DNA of 25,038 nt, from assembly GCA_000320545.1 (NCBI GenBank), contig ADNK01003293.1, forward strand, positions 1 to 25,038, read 5' to 3'. Each line of letters begins with the position of its first letter. Position 1 is the first letter of the stretch. This DNA comes from Bigelowiella natans CCMP2755 (lineage: Eukaryota; Cercozoa; Chlorarachniophyceae). The notes below the pieces were generated by a model that was given only the letters and a program-made list of their open reading frames with translations, was not told where the DNA came from and ran no database searches. Made by a program: the position numbers and the translations under genes. This document shows positions 20,591-25,038 of this stretch, piece by piece.

Positions 20591-20830
20591 AGCCTAACAT
20601 TTAAAAGACCCAGCCTTCTGCCTCTCGCGTCGATTGCAGCATGTATTAGTGGAGAGCGGGGTCGAGAAGGTGCACGAGCGACACCAGCGTCAAGTTTAAT
20701 TTGGGTGTGTTCAAACACAAGAACAGTGATTTCCGTCGTCTGGATTGGTTGTTTACTTCTGTCATATCCACGGGGGGGCACGTTGCATGTATAGCTTAAA
20801 ATAATCCCAAGCAAGATACATCAGCACGTT
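20591..20830. promoter_or_regulatory. Divergent spacer upstream of the S1-like gene
   Basis: This 240-bp spacer separates the start of the S1-like gene (+) from the minus-strand small ORF/ISCA2 side. It presumably holds promoters. A minus frame crosses it (20587-20814) without any motif. Confidence 0.4.
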
Positions 20831-21984
20831 ATGGCTGAGGCCAGAGACCTCGAGAGCATCAACAGAACGCTAGAAGGCCCGGTAGTAGTAAATTCGCAGC
20901 ATGAAGCTCGTGCGTTGTTAGCACCCTAATTTTTGGTATTAGCCATTGTCATGTATGTAGCTAGACACATGTAACATATATACCGTGCATGCTACGACCC
21001 ACACCTTCATCAGACGCAGCCCCTCGCTTGATGTCAACTCTTTCATGTTTCTTTAGATGTACATCGAAAGAAGAAGGGTCGATCCGCAGGTTTATGGACG
21101 GCGGCCAGATGCCTCTCAACGCGGGTATCATCGAGCTTCTCGTGACGTTTCAGATCGACTGCGCAGTCACCGAAGAAGCGGGAGATCTGGTCATACAAGG
21201 GACAACAATCAATCTGGAAGGCACTTTGCTGCAGCAGAAGGCGGCTACAATGATGACGATAGCAATAGCGAGAGGAGGCCAAAAACAACAAAAAGAAGCT
21301 CAGACGTACTACGACGACACAATCCGGGGACCAACTACCTCCGTGATAATGACGACGACCACGAGAGCAGGAAAAGAAGAGCGGTAAGGCGTTATAGGCC
21401 GGAGATATGGGATGAAGACGATTGCGAGAAAATTGAAGATCACAGCTGTTCGCATCGGTATGAGAACCAAGATAGTGATATAAAACGTCGCGGCAGGACC
21501 GATACTGGTTGCCCTTCTATGTTTCCTCGGGAAAACAGCATCCGGGAAGGCACAGTGCTCCGAGAAGATGCAAGCGGCGTGCATGTGGATATTGGGTGCT
21601 CCGACTCACTTCGTGCAGTCATCAGCTTCGATGATATCGGTGATGCGAGAGATTATTGGAGGGGGAGAGAGGTCAAGGTACGGGTGAAAGCGGTCAACCA
21701 TAGGCGCGGTGTCATCAATCTAGCCCCTCTTAACCCGGAATTGTCATCGTCATCGTCGTCTCAAAGTAGTAGCTATCCGTCGTCAGAAAGAAGGGGGAGG
21801 AGGGGGGGTGACGCTGCCAGAGGAGGACGCATGGGAGATGTCAGCATTCCACGGAAAAACCGGATGCACAGGGATAATGTGCGTAGGAACTCTGCAGATA
21901 GCAACCGCTTATCGGCACGGATGACACCGTCGATTCATTCCAAAACTGAGGATTTTCTGACTGAAACAAGGGAGGGGGAGAGGG

Positions 21985-22018
<34 letters not shown>

Positions 22019-23253
22019 GCATCATCATCATCATCATCACCAAAGCAAAGATTCTGAGTTTAAGAATAGAAAGAAGAGCAGCAAGGGTGTTAAGGTGGAG
22101 AACCAGCTAACCGAATCATCCCATGCTGCCGACGATGGGAGTGTGAGCAGTAGCAGTTGGGAGGAGGTTGACGAAGACGATGATGCTCTGGTCTATAATC
22201 TCGACAAGATTTTCTCGTAAGTTTGTCCTTTCTTCCTAGCATGCACATGCGATCGAAGCGGCACTAGATTGTCCTTATCCGCGGTGCTCATCAGCGCAAA
22301 CAAGCACGCACACACGTACGCACGCGCAGAGGCGCAACAGCACATTTAAAATTACTACCCATGAATTACATTCCCCCATCTCTAAACAACGATATAACTT
22401 CCCTATGAAGGAACGCGTCGGAGTTCCCAGATGTGCACACGTTAGCGAATCAGGACGGGGCATTAGATGGGAAAGCCGAGGAGGAGAAGGAGGGGGGGGG
22501 GAAGAAGCAGCTGGCGCTGATGGAGCCACTCCCCGCAAGAGGATTTCTGTGCGAGCTGGATGGAGTGTAAGTGCAATTATTTCCACCTGTGCTGTGTGTA
22601 ACATATAAACACATAAAGATAAAGAAGAAAACATTCCTATCGTTAGATACGCGAGACAGGATGTGAAGGGCTTTGAAGTGCCAAGCAACAAAACCGTTGA
22701 TTTGAAGGATCTCATCGTTCAGCAGCGCTCATCTTCAAGGAGAGCAATAAAGGTAACATCGACAAGTATCATCGATACCCTTCATTCCTTCCCATATCTA
22801 ATGATAATTGCGTTGTTGCCCCCCCCCTCCCCCTGCCGTATTTCCAGAACTTAAATCGGGTGAAAATACACAAGGAGAAGGACAAGCAGCAGCTCCTCTC
22901 CAAAATAGGTATTCTTTGCCCTGTTAAACATTAGCAAGAACGCCGACGTTTTCCTCCCCGTTGTTTTTGCTGCACGAGCATTGCCATGGCTACTACTAAT
23001 GCGTGGACGAAGTACCCAAATGATCTACATTTTCATGTTTTCAGGAGGTGATACGATAGAAGTGCATAACCATAGACATTTCGTGGAGGAGTACGAGCGA
23101 CGATTCGTTCGATACCTATCTCAGCAGCCGCGGCAGGGGGGGGGGGGGCAAACAAAGGTTAGAGCACGAGTGACTTTTTTGTAACATGCACATGTTTTGT
23201 GTGTTGGATAAAGAATATGAATGAAACTTTAAAGATATAAGTATTTATATTTA

Positions 23254-23321
<68 letters not shown>

Positions 23322-23575
23322 GCCATGTTTTTCTTAATGGTTGATTCCCTCATAGTCTTCATCACTGATGCGTGCATATATATCTCAGAAGAAGAAGGAA
23401 GCACAGGATGTTCAGCCATTACTCAACGAGCTTCGGCAGGTCTAAATGAAAATCCATTCTCATCCCCCCCTCTCCGCCTCTCCCTATTATCTATGTAATT
23501 GTTTTTTCAATATGGTTGACACCAGCGTACTTCTCTCTGCAGATGTTCCAGACGACAGAATTCGAAGGAAAGTAA
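20831..23575 (+). CDS. S1-like RNA-binding protein with a basic N-terminus and an unknown C-terminal region
   Basis: Eight exons: 20831-20887, 21057-22216, 22411-22566, 22647-22752, 22848-22908, 23045-23157, 23389-23439, 23543-23575. All joins keep phase, giving 578 residues. The N-terminal 160 residues are Arg/Asp/Ser-rich (RRVDPQVYGRRPDASQR, HESRKRRAVRRYRPE). An S1-like OB fold spans about 182-250: REGTVLREDASGVHVDIG, then YWRGREVKVRVKAVNHRRG and VINLAPL. S1 domains bind RNA. A low-complexity linker carries about 11 Gln and 7 His. The C-terminal 180 residues (LMEPLPARGFLCELDG, YARQDVKGFEVPSNKTVDLK, NHRHFVEEYERRFVRYL) look conserved-type and helical, but I recognise no family. Exon 1 (MAEARDLESINRTLEG) is the least certain part; three in-phase donors are possible. 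Long G runs in exons 3 and 6 stay in frame. Confidence 0.75.
21987..22040 (+). repeat. CAA/CAT repeats coding for poly-Gln and poly-His
   Basis: About 11 Gln codons (CAA, ending CAG) run directly into about 7 His codons (CAT, ending CAC) inside exon 2 of the S1-like gene. Confidence 0.85.
23256..23319. repeat. CA/GA compound microsatellite in intron 6 of the S1-like gene
   Basis: A CA dinucleotide tract (about 23256-23284) runs directly into a GA tract (about 23284-23319) within the 231-bp intron between exons 6 and 7. Confidence 0.9.
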
Positions 23576-24557
23576 GAACCAGGAAAGAACAAGCTGACCA
23601 AATCTTATCCTAGTCCGGCCTTTTGCTTCAACACGGCTATAATGTCATCTCGGCTTCAGGGACGAAACACGATCATGAGTAGAGGGGGAGGCGTAAGAGC
23701 GACGGAAAAGCTTAGAGGGAGAAAAGGAGCGCGAGTTCGCAATATCGCTGTGTATAGCAATCACAGGCACCACTCTAGCACTAGATAGACCAGCAGGCAT
23801 TCAATGATGCCACTACATGTGTCGTGCACGTAGACACATCTAGACATGAAGTAGCTCTGGAACTATAGTCGATCACACACATATACTAATGAGTCGGATG
23901 TAATGAAGTGATTAAGCTTTTTCAATGGTCATCCTAATGTAGCTATGCAAAGCAGCGACCACAGCGCTTATGTTGTGTCTGTGTGTCTCCGCAGTCATCA
24001 ATATGTGCTTCATGCATGAAAAAGCATTCTTGTCTTGTCGTCGGTGTCGAGCAGTGCTAGCTAGCTAGTAGCTAGCTAAAGTGCGCACATAGTGGTCCGT
24101 AATTCTAACTCTTCTTCAGCAGCGACCACACACGATATTAACTCATTATAGCTTCGCAGTCATCATTGTACATACTAGCATAGCGCGTAGCGTGCAAACT
24201 TTATTTGCGTCGTTACATAACTAACATTCGCATAGCGTGCAATGTTCTAAGCATTGTGCAGTCAAAGTCCAAGTACGCGCAATTAAGGCTCGCGCTGGTC
24301 TCATATTGTAACATTGTTATTGTTGAGGCTGAAGAACACGCATATAGCATGCCCTGCAAGCCGCCAAACTCCATACAGCTATTTATAAGGCGTGTACGAC
24401 TACTACTGCTCATCGGGCAATTCAGCGTATGGTACGTGCTGCCGCCAATCATTTCTTGAGATAAATCTCATCTCCCCTGCTTCTACTTCTGCTTCTTCTT
24501 CTTTAGTTTTTGCGGCTTAAGCCTCACCACCATCCCCCTCTTCACCAATGGAAACCA
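23576..24557. other. Convergent spacer, island 5
   Basis: This gene-free stretch lies between the 3' ends of the S1-like gene (+) and the WW-domain gene (-). It contains the dispersed element (23889-23974), clustered GCTAGCTAG words (about 24058-24078), and a degenerate tandem duplication of about 165 bp: GCAGCGACCACA at 23952 and 24119, CGCAGTCATCA at 23990 and 24155. Confidence 0.65.
23889..23974 (+). repeat. Dispersed 3'-spacer element, copy 4
   Basis: ATGAGTCGGATGTAATGAA, spacer ATTAAGCTTT, TTCAATGGTCATCCTAA, then TAGCTATGCAAAGC and CAGCGCTTATGTT. GGATG pairs with CATCC and TGAA with TTCA. It lies 313 bp past the S1-like stop codon on the same strand. Confidence 0.82.
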
Positions 24558-24909
24558 TCACGGTAGCTGCGACACAGATTTGCACGTGTTGATTTGTGAG
24601 TAGTAACTTGTCGAGGAAGAGGGTGTGAATGAATCTGCCATCACGACGTTTTCTGGAGGCTCCCTGAGGATCGGGGCAGGGGAGGAGGAGGGGGAAAAGG
24701 ATGAGAGAATTACAGGAGAGAGCATTTATTCAAGATTATTGTATCACCCTATTTTTCATAAATTGCCATTATTACTCCTCCTCCTCTTCTCTTCCTCTAC
24801 TACTACTACTACTACTACTACTACTATTACTACTGCTACTACTGATGCTGCTGCTTTATGTAGTACCAACAGGTTTTCCCCGTGAGCGCGTTATAGTAGT
24901 ACGGTATGC
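24558..24909 (-). CDS. C-terminal end of a WW-domain protein (runs off the right edge)
   Basis: Two exons on the minus strand, 24867-24909 and 24558-24663, with a 203-bp intron containing an ACT repeat (TGTTG/GTACTA to CCTCAG/GGAGCC). They read (G)IPYYYNALTGKTCW then EPPENV: the second half of a WW domain, with the central Tyr triplet, the NxxTGxTxW stretch and the closing Pro pair. WW domains bind proline-rich peptides in splicing, transcription or ubiquitin ligases. The exon starts in phase 1, so the preceding exon must end in G (Gly) and supply the first WW Trp; it lies beyond the window. After the domain the protein ends with a short Ser/Thr-rich tail. A competing frame of the last exon (DGRFIHTLFLDKLLL) is open but would make a stop when joined to the WW exon. 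Confidence 0.68.
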
Positions 24910-25038
24910 CTGCAATGTTCATCAAACATCACTCACTTGCAATAAGAAAAAGAAGAAAAAGAAGCAGCAGCAGCAGGAGCGGCACATATCTTTCAAAGCG
25001 CGCACACACATAAACACACATATATACACACAAATAAG
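24910..25038 (-). other. Intron of the WW-domain gene at the window edge
   Basis: On the minus strand this ends ATTGCAG before the WW exon. It contains CAG/AAG and CA microsatellites and no coding signal. Confidence 0.5.

Noticed and set aside
24510-24655. Minus-strand frame reading DGRFIHTLFLDKLLL as the last exon
   Set aside because: It looks protein-like, but joining it to the clear WW exon creates a TGA. The other frame gives the expected WW ending WEPPENV in phase.
1-25038. CRISPR array, prokaryotic operon or phage-like defence system
   Set aside because: Repeats are microsatellites or eukaryotic dispersed elements; genes have spliceosomal introns and eukaryotic families. Nothing prokaryotic is present.

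Overview
This is a window of nuclear DNA from a eukaryote. Genes are interrupted by many short GT-AG introns (about 50 to 400 bp) and microsatellites are extremely dense. The proteins are eukaryote-specific (VTA1, NAA30, mitochondrial ISCA2, a kelch protein, a WW-domain protein, a tyrosine-kinase-like kinase). TAA, TAG and TGA all act as stops, so the standard code fits. The style suggests a unicellular alga or other protist, possibly a stramenopile, but nothing seen fixes the lineage. Most genes are invisible as single open frames. I rebuilt them by hand from splice sites, reading phase and family motifs, so every model needs transcript support.

Layout: an OTU-type protease fragment (+, 826-1393); a kelch protein (-, 2454-3842); VTA1 (+, 16 exons, 4372-7740); NAA30 (-, 10 exons, 8595-10293); an organelle-type valyl-tRNA synthetase (+, 10661-13904); a small TFIIS-N-domain protein (-, 14468-15088); an unknown 91-residue protein (-, 15392-15829); an unresolved stretch with open frames on both strands (15830-16703); a degenerate kinase (+, 16704-18528); ISCA2 (-, 19554-20205); a doubtful 56-residue ORF (-, 20355-20590); an S1-like protein (+, 8 exons, 20831-23575); and the 3' end of a WW-domain gene (-, 24558-24909, running off the right edge).

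Genes alternate between strands, giving two kinds of spacer. Divergent (5'-5') spacers are 240-530 bp and plain. Convergent (3'-3') spacers are 560-1060 bp and hold a distinctive CTAG-rich sequence. Four of these five convergent islands carry a dispersed element of about 60 bp (a GGATG...CATCC core followed by a TAGCTATGCAAAGC-like tail). In all four cases it lies on the same strand as the gene just upstream, 120-320 bp past its stop codon. This is the best candidate for something undescribed: a recurrent 3'-end or terminator-like element, or a mobile repeat restricted to gene ends.

The genes form no obvious pathway. They are housekeeping functions (ESCRT disassembly, N-terminal acetylation, tRNA charging, Fe-S assembly) next to less conserved proteins.
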